Below are positions 1 through 8,206 of a DNA stretch of 64,000 nucleotides, piece by piece. This stretch comes from M55B154 sp964486725. GTDB taxonomy: Bacteria > Spirochaetota > UBA4802 > UB4802. Every line of letters begins with the position of its first letter. Position 1 is the first letter of the stretch. Both the position numbers and the translations under genes were made by a program. Where the stretch lies: contig CAZAOK010000001.1 of assembly GCA_964486725.1 (NCBI GenBank), forward strand, positions 1 through 64,000. Reading direction: 5' to 3'. The notes under the pieces were generated by a model, which saw only the letters and a list, made by a program, of their open reading frames with translations, ran no database searches and had not been told where the DNA came from.

Positions 1-43
1 TGCAGTATTAAATACATTATCTGATTTGTGGGTACAAGTCAGC

Positions 44-120
44 CCCAAGGGGGACAAAAAATTCATATAAATGAAATTTTCAGGTGCTGACATTTAATAT
101 AATGAGTAGTCCCCCTTGGG
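44..120. repeat. Inverted repeat, possible palindromic intergenic element
   Basis: Two arms, CCCAAGGGGGAC at 44-55 and GTCCCCCTTGGG at 109-120, are exact reverse complements around about 53 AT-rich bases. The rest of the first 220 bases holds no gene I can support. No transposase and no target duplication are visible, so this may be a short mobile-element relic or a structured intergenic repeat. Confidence 0.45.
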
Positions 121-222
121 ATATAGGGGGCCTCGCGGTGTACGGTCACATGATAAAGAGGAATGTGCCCTTCTTTATTCAAAATTGACATTGAAATTTG
201 TTTTATTACCCGAAATTTAATT

Positions 223-297
223 CACTCCCTCCGGAATATTGGGGGAAACCATCATTATTTATTTTAACTGTCATTCCCCAATAATCCGGAAAGAGTG
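223..297. repeat. Imperfect terminal-inverted-repeat element (CACTCYYTCCGGA...TTGGGG)
   Basis: Arms at 223-247 and about 273-297 are imperfect reverse complements of about 24 bp; the right arm read on the minus strand begins CACTCTTTCCGGATTATTGG. They flank a 25-base AT-rich core. An 18-base piece of the same arm recurs at 34808-34825, so this is an interspersed family and not a chance hairpin. It lies just downstream of the regulator gene ending at 332 and could also act as its terminator. I could not find a clear target duplication. Confidence 0.5.
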
Positions 298-331
298 AAA
301 AATTCCGGTAATGAGCTGAAATGTGTGTATG

Positions 332-1770
332 CTAAAAGTCGATTTCCTGTGAGGGAATCCGCAGTTCATCGGGGTCAAGACCGGAGGCCTCCCCCTCAAA
401 GACGGGTTCTTCGGCTGGTCGTTCAGGTGCCGGTATCTCTTCAGGAATGGGTTGAGCCTGCTCCCCTGTGGCTGCAGCTTTTTTTGAAGGCCTTTCTTCA
501 GCATCATCGCCGGTATCGATCTGGTCTCTTGACTTGAAATACTTTGCCCTGGCGGTGAGCTGAGATGGGTTTTCTATAATGGTCTCGCCAAACTGGAAAT
601 GAAGGTTTGAGTCTTCCAGCAGGCGGTCCATGGTAGTGCCCATGCGGGCAGTTGAATAACCCAGCATGGTGAAAAGCTCATTGATGCCGAAGTTTAAACG
701 TACCGCGTCGGTGCTTTTCAGTGATACGGCGTTTTCCAGCAGCTTATTCTCGAGAAAGGCGTAAATCTGGGTGATGGGTTTCTCATATAATCTTGACTCG
801 ATACGGATGAAGGTGAACCATATACGTTGACTGAGTGCCTTGAAGATAACATGTATTATTGAAGGAGATTTTTTCAGCACCTCCGGAAGTGTTTCTTTTC
901 GTATGGGCAGCAGCGTGGTTTTTCCCCAGCAGATGGCTGAAGCGTTTCGTGTCATATCAGAGATGAGAGCCATCTCGCCGAAAATATCCCCTTCACGAAG
1001 AATGGAAAGCATAACCTCGGAGTCTTCACTCATCTTTACGATTTTGACTTTTCCCTCTTTTATGATGTACATCTCGTCACCGGGTTCGTCCTCGCAGAAT
1101 ATCATCTGCTTATCCATGTAAATCCTGTAAGGCCCCTGTTGTATGGGTTCGGGTATGGATCGCTCACCTGAACGTTCAATCTTTTCCAGAAATTCGTGGG
1201 CCTCGTCGGCGTATATGGATCCAGGGTACAGCTCAAGGTAGCGCCAGAGTACATGCCTGGCGTGATTGTAACGGCTTTCGGTAAAGTAGAACTCTCCTGT
1301 TCTGAATAACGTTTCCTCTTCAGTCCTCACATCCCGAGCGCCGTCAAGGAGCGAAACCACCAGTTCATTGTACGCCCGAAGCTGGTTTGAAAACGAGTTG
1401 AGAATTTTCATGGCGATATGGGGCTGTGCCTGCAGCAGCGTGATAAACTGCTGCCGCTTTACCCTGTCTACGGTCACATCGGTGGCAGCTACGGCACTTT
1501 CGATGCGGGACTATCCGTCAAGAATGAAGGGAAACTATCGTTCGTCACATCGGTGGCAGCTACGGCACTTTCGATGCGGGGGCGGTTGGAGAGGGAGGAT
1601 ATGACGCCGAATACTTCACCCTGGTTGATGGTACTTTTTATACGGGGAACATTACTGTTGTAATTCGTGAGCTGAATAACTCCGTTCTCAACTATGAAAA
1701 TATCATCAACATCCTCATCTCCCTCTATGTAGATATAGGCTCCCCTGTTGAAATTGCTTTTCCTGATCAT
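332..1770 (-). pseudogene. CRP-like regulator with two cyclic-nucleotide-binding domains, frameshifted by a 71-bp insertion
   Basis: Two minus-strand fragments (1489-1770 and 332-about 1477) are parts of one gene. Deleting exactly 71 bp (one copy of a 37-bp direct repeat plus its 34-bp spacer) restores one 455-codon frame reading IESAVAATDVTVDRVKR across the junction. The restored protein has an N-terminal cNMP-binding beta-roll (about residues 5-95), a helical TPR-like linker, a second cNMP domain (about 190-265, with the GEMALI...TRNAS phosphate-cassette pattern), a degenerate winged-helix region (about 340-405) and a Pro/Glu-rich tail. Family knowledge suggests a CRP/FNR-type transcriptional regulator or cNMP-responsive adaptor. 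The gene lies 15 bp downstream of the DJ-1 gene. As assembled, only a truncated first domain and a separately startable second part could be made; the insertion may be real or an assembly artefact. Confidence 0.8.
1473..1580. repeat. 37-bp direct repeats with a 34-bp spacer inside the cNMP regulator gene
   Basis: The 37 bases at 1473-1509 recur exactly at 1544-1580, separated by 34 bases (1510-1543) that fit no homologous protein segment. The repeat itself is part of the host gene's coding sequence, so this is a duplication with added filler and not a CRISPR. The 71-bp period (2 mod 3) causes the frameshift. The filler contains ACTATC twice. Confidence 0.9.
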
Positions 1771-1785
1771 GGGTAATTGCTGCTT

Positions 1786-2334
1786 TTACATCCAGTAGAC
1801 CTGCATGGCGTTTTTCAGACCATTGCTGATCTCTTCGCCCGCAAGTATTTTTACCAGTTCCAGTCCAAAGGGGATGGCGCATCCCGGCCCTTTTCCTGTT
1901 ATCACGGTGCCGTCCACTACCACCGGTTCGTCAACGATGATGGCTCCTTCAAGCTGAGCCTCGTTACCCGGAAAGCATGTTGCCCTGCGGTCATATAGAA
2001 TACCCGCGTGTCCCAGAACGATTGGCGCCGCGCATATGGCCCCGACATACCCACCCTTGGAGTAGATATGTTTCACGAAGGTGTTCACGGTGTCATTGTT
2101 TTTCAGATGTTCACTGCCCGGCATCCCGCCGGGAAGTACAATGCAGTTGAAGTCTGCCGGTTTCAGGCTCTCAAGGGGTTTATCCGCGGTAATGAGAATA
2201 TTGTGTGATCCTTTTACAGGGTTTTTTTGTAAGTATGCCGTGGTGACATCGAGATTTGCCCTTCTAAGCACATCAATAATGGAAACTGCTTCAATTTCCT
2301 CGAGGCCCTCGGCCAAAGGAACAATTATTTTCAT
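1786..2334 (-). CDS. DJ-1/PfpI (ThiJ/YajL-type) family protein
   Basis: A 182-residue protein of the DJ-1/PfpI superfamily with the flavodoxin-like glutamine-amidotransferase fold. Visible landmarks are the N-terminal GLEEIEA segment with the conserved Glu near residue 15, the PGGMPGSE loop near 69-75, and the nucleophile-elbow GAICAAP with Cys at about 101. Close relatives (YajL, human DJ-1) are cytosolic stress proteins with proposed deglycase or chaperone activity; the exact reaction is debated. The ATG at 2334 is preceded by GGAGG, a good ribosome site. It is probably cotranscribed with the cNMP regulator that starts 15 bp after its stop. Confidence 0.9.
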   Translation of the reverse strand: MKIIVPLAEGLEEIEAVSIIDVLRRANLDVTTAYLQKNPVKGSHNILITADKPLESLKPADFNCIVLPGGMPGSEHLKNNDTVNTFVKHIYSKGGYVGAICAAPIVLGHAGILYDRRATCFPGNEAQLEGAIIVDEPVVVDGTVITGKGPGCAIPFGLELVKILAGEEISNGLKNAMQVYWM

Positions 2335-2428
2335 GGGTGCCTCCTGAAGTAAGCAGAAAATGTATTCGCGGTATATCTGATACTAAACTTACAGTACTCA
2401 TGCGGGTAAAGTCAAGATAATAACATAT

Positions 2429-2962
2429 CTATTGGGCGTGGAGACATGAAAGCAGGCTGTCTGTTGCCTTTTGCGCGATTTCCTCCATCATTTTCAGTTG
2501 TTCACCGGTGAAATTTGAGAGCACCCAGTCGGCAACAGTCATGTGTGGATTTTCCGGGCGTCCCACGCCAATGCGAACACGGTAAAAATCCGCGCTTCCT
2601 GTTTCCTGTATAATAGACCTGAGCCCGTTCTGGCCCTTGTGTCCCCCACCGAATTTATCACGTACTTCACCGAATGGAAGTTCGATTTCATCATGTAACA
2701 CCACCAGGTCCTGGTGAGACAGGTGGTAATGCTGCATGGCCTGGTTTACCGCCATGCCGCTGTTGTTCATGTATGTCTGCGGGAAATACATCATTACCTT
2801 GAATCCATCAATATTTCCTTCACCGGTTATGGAAGAATGCTGTTTTTTCTTTACCCGAATTCCGTATTTTTCGGCAAGGGCTTCACCTGCGATCATGCCT
2901 GCATTGTGGCGGTTTTTTTTATATTTTCTTCCCGGGTTGCCGAGACAAACTATTAATTTCAA
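2429..2962 (-). CDS. pth: Peptidyl-tRNA hydrolase
   Basis: Pth cleaves the ester bond of peptidyl-tRNAs released from ribosomes and so recycles tRNA. From a TTG start at 2962 the protein is 177 residues, close to the usual 185-195. It opens KLIVCLGNPG and has the catalytic His at about 19 in RHNAG, followed by the LHDEIELPFG region with the conserved Asp and the GGGHKGQNGLRS loop that contacts tRNA. The TTG is favoured because GGAAGA lies 6 bases upstream and the family's N-terminus begins there; an upstream ATG at 3082 would add 40 unrelated residues and overlap the STAS gene. It follows the STAS gene by 25 bp and is likely in one transcript with it. Confidence 0.92.
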   Translation of the reverse strand: MKLIVCLGNPGRKYKKNRHNAGMIAGEALAEKYGIRVKKKQHSSITGEGNIDGFKVMMYFPQTYMNNSGMAVNQAMQHYHLSHQDLVVLHDEIELPFGEVRDKFGGGHKGQNGLRSIIQETGSADFYRVRIGVGRPENPHMTVADWVLSNFTGEQLKMMEEIAQKATDSLLSCLHAQ

Positions 2963-2987
2963 TGATTCTTCCTTGTTATGTATTGTA

Positions 2988-3323
2988 TCAGGATTCGAGG
3001 TTTCTTCGGGCTTCTTCAACGGAACTGAATATGTAGAGATGCTTATCCAGCTCGGTGAGGTTGAAAAGGTTTCTGATATCATCGCTGCAGTTAACTATGG
3101 AAAGCCTGAGTGATTTTGCGTTTGCCTTCTGGTTTGATACCAGGAGAAAACTCAGGGCGGCGCTGCAAATGAAGGAAAGTTCACAAAAATCAAGAATTAC
3201 ATCCCTTCCTTCATCAAGGCATTTATCCACCTGTTCTTCGATATTTTTTATGTATTCAATGGTAAGAGAACCTTCAACTTTTACAAGACTATAGCCATTA
3301 ATTTTAGTGGTGGAAATCTTCAT
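2988..3323 (-). CDS. STAS-domain protein (anti-sigma-factor antagonist type)
   Basis: A single-domain STAS protein of 111 residues. The segment LDFCELSFICSAALSFLL matches the phosphorylation-loop helix of SpoIIAA/RsbV antagonists, with Ser at about 54 in the usual phosphoacceptor position. Family members bind an anti-sigma kinase when unphosphorylated and release sigma factor. A PAS/SpoIIE phosphatase at 35.1 kb could in principle dephosphorylate such a protein, but no link is shown. The start ATG has GGAG about 9 bases upstream. The TTG-started pth follows closely. Confidence 0.85.
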   Translation of the reverse strand: MKISTTKINGYSLVKVEGSLTIEYIKNIEEQVDKCLDEGRDVILDFCELSFICSAALSFLLVSNQKANAKSLRLSIVNCSDDIRNLFNLTELDKHLYIFSSVEEARRNLES

Positions 3324-3414
3324 TCGTTTTTCTCCATGGTCCCCTGTGCGTTCATTGTGAATGATAGCGTGATTTTAATTACCATGAGCGGGATGTCAAG
3401 AAAAATAGGAAACG

Positions 3415-3450
3415 ATATATTTATTTGCGCTTGAGTGCAAATAAATATAT
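3415..3450. promoter_or_regulatory. Perfect 14-bp inverted repeat between divergent genes
   Basis: Arms ATATATTTATTTGC (3415-3428) and its exact complement (3437-3450) surround an 8-base loop. The site is in the region separating the minus-strand STAS gene from the plus-strand dehydrogenase, about 100 bases upstream of the latter's ATG. A symmetric site between divergent genes may be an operator, though an RNA hairpin is equally possible. A TTGACA hexamer at 3485-3490 could be the -35 of the dehydrogenase, but I see no good -10 after it. Confidence 0.4.
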
Positions 3451-3549
3451 ACAGATACCACCAAAATAATAGTACAATAAATATGTTGACAATTGATATA
3501 CCCTGTCACACTGTGTTTTCAATATTCAGGATGTGTGAAGGAACGCTGC

Positions 3550-4509
3550 ATGAGGGCGGCAAGAATAGTATCACCGGCACGAATTGAAATAACAGATGAT
3601 CCAATTCCGGATTGTCCTGATGGTGCTGTGCGGGTAAAACTGCTGAAAGCCGCAATATGCGGATCTGACCTGCCTTATTTTTCCGTTTCTTATAATCCGG
3701 CATCATATCCTTTTCCCGCGGGTTTTCCGGGACATGAATGCCTGGGAGTAATCGAGGCTTCACGTTCTTCGGCGTGGAAAGAGGGTGACCTGGTAATGTA
3801 TTATCCAACCGGTCTTGACGCCTACAAGGAATTTCATGTAAATGATCCGGCAAGGGTGCAGAAGCTGCCGCGAAATTCCAGCCTGGATTTGAACGTATTG
3901 TTGATGACACAGCTTTTAGGGGCTGTGGCCCATTGCGTGTTCAGAATCGACAGCCCTTACAATAAAAACGTGGTGATACTGGGGCAGGGTCCCGTCGGTC
4001 AGCTGTTCACGTCGTTAATCAGGAATGCCGGGGCACGATCGGTTATTACCGTGGATCCCGTAGAAACAAGGCTTAATATATCCCGGCAGATGGGAGCCAC
4101 CCACACGGTGAACCCCTCTGTCGAAAACGTTGAAGAACGGGTTAAAGAAATTACATCCGGTAACATGGCAGATATCGTAATCGAGGCCTTCGGGCAGAAC
4201 GTTGATGTGATAAACAGCTCTTTTGACCTGGCCAGGCATAACGGGCAGGTAGCCTTTTTCGGTATCTGTCTTGACGAATCACCGGGTCTTAACTTTAATG
4301 TATTTTTTCGTAAAGAACTGAGAATGATCGCGTCTGTAGGGCCGGATCTCACCATGGATTACCCTTACGCCCTTGACATGATATTAAAAGGGGCTGTTGA
4401 CGTAAGACCCATGCTGACCCATGATATGCCATTTGAAGATATTCAGAAGGGTTTTGAAATGGCAGTTGCGCGTGACGATGACGCGATAAAGATTGTATTG
4501 AGTTTTTGA
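3550..4509 (+). CDS. Medium-chain alcohol dehydrogenase-like oxidoreductase
   Basis: A 319-residue MDR-superfamily NAD(P)-dependent dehydrogenase. The GroES-like N-terminal domain carries AICGSD (Cys about 37, Asp about 40) and GHE (His about 62), usual catalytic-zinc ligands. The Rossmann domain has VVILGQGPVGQLF near 145-157. The four-cysteine structural-zinc lobe found in many alcohol dehydrogenases is absent. The ATG at 3550 is chosen because AAGGA lies 8 bases upstream and the following MRAARIVSP matches family N-termini; an earlier ATG at 3493 would add 19 unlikely residues. It heads a plus-strand run with the membrane protein and glycosyltransferases, spaced 15 bp from the next gene. 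Substrate unknown. Confidence 0.88.
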   Translation: MRAARIVSPARIEITDDPIPDCPDGAVRVKLLKAAICGSDLPYFSVSYNPASYPFPAGFPGHECLGVIEASRSSAWKEGDLVMYYPTGLDAYKEFHVNDPARVQKLPRNSSLDLNVLLMTQLLGAVAHCVFRIDSPYNKNVVILGQGPVGQLFTSLIRNAGARSVITVDPVETRLNISRQMGATHTVNPSVENVEERVKEITSGNMADIVIEAFGQNVDVINSSFDLARHNGQVAFFGICLDESPGLNFNVFFRKELRMIASVGPDLTMDYPYALDMILKGAVDVRPMLTHDMPFEDIQKGFEMAVARDDDAIKIVLSF

Positions 4510-4524
4510 TTAAGGATACCTGCT

Positions 4525-4986
4525 ATGCCAAGAGCAAGAATACTGGGAATACTCGCATGTGTGATATCAGCGGCGATGCTGGCCGTTTTCGGATATTACG
4601 CGTATATATTTAACGACGCGTATTCCATTTCCAATATTCAGAAGATTGCCGCTGAAACATATTACGCGGTTGCCTTTCCCGTTGGTATGGTAACCATAGG
4701 GATCCTGTCAACAGGCTTCTGGGTTGGAATGACTATATTAACAATAAAGGTGGCACCGCCAATGCCTGAAATAGTAGAAAAAAAAGATAATTCAAAATTT
4801 AAAGCTTTTTTACTTTGCCTGGCAACTGCTGCGCTGGCAGGGCTGTTTATATACGGTATTATTCAGCAGTATTACCTGGCAATAGCAATCCCCGCGACGG
4901 TTATTACACTTGTCCTCCTGGGAATGGTGTTCTGGGTTGGAGTTGCTATAATTACCGCGAGGTCAACCCTTCATAAAGAGAAGTAG
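4525..4986 (+). CDS. Four-helix membrane protein built from a duplicated two-helix unit
   Basis: I do not recognise the family. The 153 residues contain four hydrophobic segments (about 8-26, 48-73, 90-108, 113-140) with a short charged linker in the middle. The two halves are similar: the first has YYAVAFP...GFWVGMTILT and the second YYLAIAIP...VFWVGVAIIT, which points to an internal duplication of a helical hairpin. It is embedded in the dehydrogenase-glycosyltransferase run with gaps of 15 and 9 bp, so cotranscription is likely. It could be an accessory membrane subunit for lipid or glycan handling, but that is only a guess from position. Confidence 0.7.
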   Translation: MPRARILGILACVISAAMLAVFGYYAYIFNDAYSISNIQKIAAETYYAVAFPVGMVTIGILSTGFWVGMTILTIKVAPPMPEIVEKKDNSKFKAFLLCLATAALAGLFIYGIIQQYYLAIAIPATVITLVLLGMVFWVGVAIITARSTLHKEK

Positions 4987-4995
4987 TGCTCACCG

Positions 4996-6234
4996 ATGAG
5001 GGTTCTTTTTCTATGTTATCGAGGCAACCCCTACTGTGGAGGACAGGGAATTTACCTGTATCACCTTACGCGGGAGCTTGCCAGGCAGGGGATTGAAATT
5101 GACGTCCTGGTGGGACCGCCATATCCTGATCCCATGGAAGAATGGGCCAATGTGTACAAACTGGAAAACCTTCACCTGTGGTCAATGAGGACATCGCATA
5201 TCCCGTATGAAAATCTCAAGAAGCTGTTTTACCCCTGGCATTTTTTAGAGTATGTGGCAACCAGGTTTCACATATTTCCCGAAATGGAAACATTCAGCAT
5301 GAAGTCCTTTTTTTACTTGAAAAAGCTTCTAAAAAAGAAAAAATACGATCTGATACATGATGTACAATGCCTCGGGTGGGGATTGCTGCCAATGAAAGGG
5401 TATGGTATACCCATAGTGACGACGGTGCATCACCCTCTCACCAGGGATAGAAACGCTGACTTTCTCATCGATACAACCATGTGGGAGAAAGCATGTACCA
5501 TTCTCTTTTATCCTTTAACCATGCAGCGAAAGGTGATCAACCGTCTTAATCGTGTTATTACTTCTTCACGGGAAGGACTGCATGAGCTGAAGCAGGCATT
5601 TGGACTTTCTTCTGAAAAAATATCGGTGGTATATAACGGTATGGATGTTGAGCTTTTCAGAAATACGGGTGAACCCAGAAAGCACAGGTCTCTCCTTTTC
5701 GTGGGCAACACTGAAGACCATAAAAAGGGCATGAGATATCTGTTTGAAGCACTTGCCATGCTGCCAGGGGACGTCAGCCTCACCATAGTAGACGAGGGAC
5801 CGCCAAAAAGGTTGACGGCCTGGAAGATGATTGAAAGGCTGAAACTGCAGCACAGGGTGCATTTTACCGGGAAGGTTGACCTTGACCAACTGGTGCATCA
5901 TTACAGCACCTGTACCATCCTGGTCATGTCGTCATTATACGAGGGGTTCGGTCTTCCCGCGGCAGAAGCCATGTCATGTGAAACGCCTGTTGTGGCAACA
6001 ACCGCGGGAGCATTGCCCGAGGTGGTAGGGGAGGCGGGAATACTGGTACCACCGGAGAATCCCGAAGCATTGAAAGATGCCATCAATACGCTGCTGAATA
6101 ATGCCCCGTTGCGTGAAGAACTGGGCAAAAAAGGACGCAGGAGGGCGGTTGATATGTTCGCCTGGCCGGTGGCTGCCCAAAACACGCTGGCAGTGTATAA
6201 AGACGTGGTGGCGTCATACAGGAGTTCATTATGA
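4996..6234 (+). CDS. GT4-family glycosyltransferase (first of two paralogues)
   Basis: A 412-residue retaining glycosyltransferase with the GT-B fold. It opens with LCYRGNPYCGGQGIYLYHL, the glycine-rich loop of the N-terminal Rossmann domain. The C-terminal donor-binding domain has FVGNTEDHKKG, and SLYEGFGLPAAEAM with the E-x7-E motif near residue 315. GT4 enzymes transfer sugars from nucleotide-sugar donors to lipids, proteins or glycans at the inner face of the membrane. The next gene overlaps by 4 bp (ATGA) and encodes a clear paralogue with the same opening, so the two probably act in series. Acceptor and sugar are unknown. Confidence 0.9.
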   Translation: MRVLFLCYRGNPYCGGQGIYLYHLTRELARQGIEIDVLVGPPYPDPMEEWANVYKLENLHLWSMRTSHIPYENLKKLFYPWHFLEYVATRFHIFPEMETFSMKSFFYLKKLLKKKKYDLIHDVQCLGWGLLPMKGYGIPIVTTVHHPLTRDRNADFLIDTTMWEKACTILFYPLTMQRKVINRLNRVITSSREGLHELKQAFGLSSEKISVVYNGMDVELFRNTGEPRKHRSLLFVGNTEDHKKGMRYLFEALAMLPGDVSLTIVDEGPPKRLTAWKMIERLKLQHRVHFTGKVDLDQLVHHYSTCTILVMSSLYEGFGLPAAEAMSCETPVVATTAGALPEVVGEAGILVPPENPEALKDAINTLLNNAPLREELGKKGRRRAVDMFAWPVAAQNTLAVYKDVVASYRSSL

Positions 6235-7472
6235 AAATATGTCTCATGAGCTACAGGGGTAATCCTTATTGCGGCGGACAGGGTATCTACCTGATGTACC
6301 TTGCCCGTGAACTGGTCAGGCTTGGTCACGAGGTGCATGCCATCGTGGGCCCCCCTTATCCCTTTCCCATCGAAGGGGTTACCTATCATTATGTCAGCAA
6401 TCATAATTACTTTAACGTGAAAGATTTTGTGAAACCAGATAAACCCTTTGCCACATTTAAGCCATTGAATTTTTACGAGTACGTGGCCTCCCGGTTTGGG
6501 ATATTCCCCGAGATTGAGACATTTTCTATCAGGGCCTATGAAAAGCTGAAAGAACTCTCACGTACCCATACATTTGATATTATACATGACAACCAGTGCC
6601 TGGGGTACGGGTTTCTTCTTATAAAAAAACTTGGCATACCCTTTATTTCCACAATTCATCACCCCCTTACAATCGACAGGACAACATGGTTTGAATACCC
6701 ATCAAGCTTTTACCTGAAAATGAAAAGGGTGTTATATTATCCCCTGCTTATGCAGAGTATCGTATCAAAAAGAATGGATCTGATCGTTACCGTATCCCAT
6801 GATTCAGCCAGGGAGATTACAAAGGCCTTCGGCGTTCCGTTAAGCAAACAGAGAGTAGTGTATAACGGTATGGATTCAGAAATCTTTTATCCCATGAACG
6901 GGAAATACCATGAAAAAGAAAAGAACAGCCTGATTTTCGTTGGCAATGTTGAAGACCGCAAGAAAGGGGTCATGTACCTGCTCAAAGCGCTAACCCTTAC
7001 AAGGAATGACGTGAAGCTGACAATTGTAGACGGCGGGGCACCCAACAGGAATTTCGTACCGCGATGGATAGACAAGTTCGGTCTTAATGACAAGATTACC
7101 TTTACCGGTAAAATAACAATGGATCGCCTTATCTCGTTATATTCCAAAACGCAAATTGCCCTCAGTCCTTCACTCTATGAAGGGTTCGGCTTTCCCGCGG
7201 CAGAAGCCATGGCATGTGAACTGCCGGTAATTGCCGCAACCGGTGGAGCATTGCCCGAGGTAATCGGGGAACACATGAAAACAGGATACATGGTGCCTCC
7301 AAGGGATCCACAGGCACTGGCTGATGCAATAGATTTCTTAATTGAGAACCCGAAATTGCGTGAAAAGATGGGAAAAGAAGCCAGGAAACGGGTATTACGC
7401 ACCTTTACCTGGGAAAACGCCGGTCGACAAATGGAAGCAGTATACCGGGAGGCCATAGATGCTCACAGTTGA
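6231..7472 (+). CDS. GT4-family glycosyltransferase (second of two paralogues)
   Basis: A 413-residue GT-B enzyme similar along its whole length to the preceding protein. Shared landmarks include SYRGNPYCGGQGIYL at the N-terminus, YEYVASRFGIFPE, IIHDNQCLGYG, ISTIHHPLT, VVYNGMD, FVGNVEDRKKG and the donor-site LYEGFGFPAAEAMAC. This is a tandem duplication that has diverged, with likely different acceptor or donor specificity. It is coupled to its upstream paralogue by an ATGA overlap. The following methyltransferase starts 14 bp before its end, so the three are very likely translated from one message. Confidence 0.9.
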   Translation: MKICLMSYRGNPYCGGQGIYLMYLARELVRLGHEVHAIVGPPYPFPIEGVTYHYVSNHNYFNVKDFVKPDKPFATFKPLNFYEYVASRFGIFPEIETFSIRAYEKLKELSRTHTFDIIHDNQCLGYGFLLIKKLGIPFISTIHHPLTIDRTTWFEYPSSFYLKMKRVLYYPLLMQSIVSKRMDLIVTVSHDSAREITKAFGVPLSKQRVVYNGMDSEIFYPMNGKYHEKEKNSLIFVGNVEDRKKGVMYLLKALTLTRNDVKLTIVDGGAPNRNFVPRWIDKFGLNDKITFTGKITMDRLISLYSKTQIALSPSLYEGFGFPAAEAMACELPVIAATGGALPEVIGEHMKTGYMVPPRDPQALADAIDFLIENPKLREKMGKEARKRVLRTFTWENAGRQMEAVYREAIDAHS

Positions 7473-8163
7473 TTTTGACACATTAAACCTTCAGGAAGGA
7501 CATTATATACTTGATGCCGGCTGCGGGGGGGGACGTCATTCCTTTGAATGCATCTCCCGTGGAGCACATGTCTGGAGTATGGACATGGACATGGAATCGG
7601 TTCGCAGGGCACGGTATACCCTGGCGTACATGAAAGAGAAGGGGCAGGCGCATAAGAATGGACGTTACCTGGTGCAGCTGGGTGACGCGCTGCGGCTTCC
7701 TTTCAAGGATAACAGCTTTGACAGGATAATATGTGCCGAGGTTATGGAGCATGTGGATGATGATTACCAGGCCTGCGGCGAACTTGCCCGCGTGGTTAAG
7801 CCGGGAGGGGTGGTCGCGATAACTGTTCCCACGTTTATCACCGAGATGGCGTATGATGTGCTTACCTACGAGTATTTCACCTCTCCGGGTGGTCATGTAA
7901 GAAAATATATTCCCCGAAAGCTGGCTTCAATCATGGACAGCAACGGGCTTGACGTATATGCCGTTGATTTTAAACACTCCTTCCACACCATTTACTGGAT
8001 TATCAGGAGCGTCGTCGGCCTTCACCTGAACAAGCATCCCGTATCTAAAGGGTATCATTCCTTTCTTGTGAAGACTATGGATTCAAGACTAATGGAAAAG
8101 GTAGAGAACTTTTTTGATAACTTTTTCCCCAAGAGTATCATACTCTATGCCGTGAAACGGTAG
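7459..8163 (+). CDS. Class I SAM-dependent methyltransferase
   Basis: A 234-residue Rossmann-fold methyltransferase. Motif I is ILDAGCGGGRHSFE at about residues 18-31, the acidic end of strand 2 is WSMDMD, motif II is LGDALRLPFKDNSFD, and the post-II region CAEVMEHVDDDYQA is of the Methyltransf_11 type. The C-terminal part (FHTIYWIIRSVVGLHL) is moderately hydrophobic and could touch the membrane. It overlaps the second glycosyltransferase by 14 bp, which suggests methylation of the same glycosylated product; the substrate cannot be read from the sequence. Confidence 0.88.
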   Translation: MLTVDFDTLNLQEGHYILDAGCGGGRHSFECISRGAHVWSMDMDMESVRRARYTLAYMKEKGQAHKNGRYLVQLGDALRLPFKDNSFDRIICAEVMEHVDDDYQACGELARVVKPGGVVAITVPTFITEMAYDVLTYEYFTSPGGHVRKYIPRKLASIMDSNGLDVYAVDFKHSFHTIYWIIRSVVGLHLNKHPVSKGYHSFLVKTMDSRLMEKVENFFDNFFPKSIILYAVKR

Positions 8164-8206
8164 ATGAGAAGAAAACATTTAATAGATTACAACACTGGAG
8201 CAGCAT

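Noticed and set aside
1473..1580. 37-bp repeats with a 34-bp spacer resembling a minimal CRISPR unit
   Set aside because: Only two copies, and the repeat is part of a normal coding sequence; no cas genes nearby. It is a duplication inside a gene.
2963..3082. Longer pth start adding 40 residues
   Set aside because: The added residues overlap the STAS gene and match nothing; TTG 2962 has a good ribosome site and the family N-terminus.
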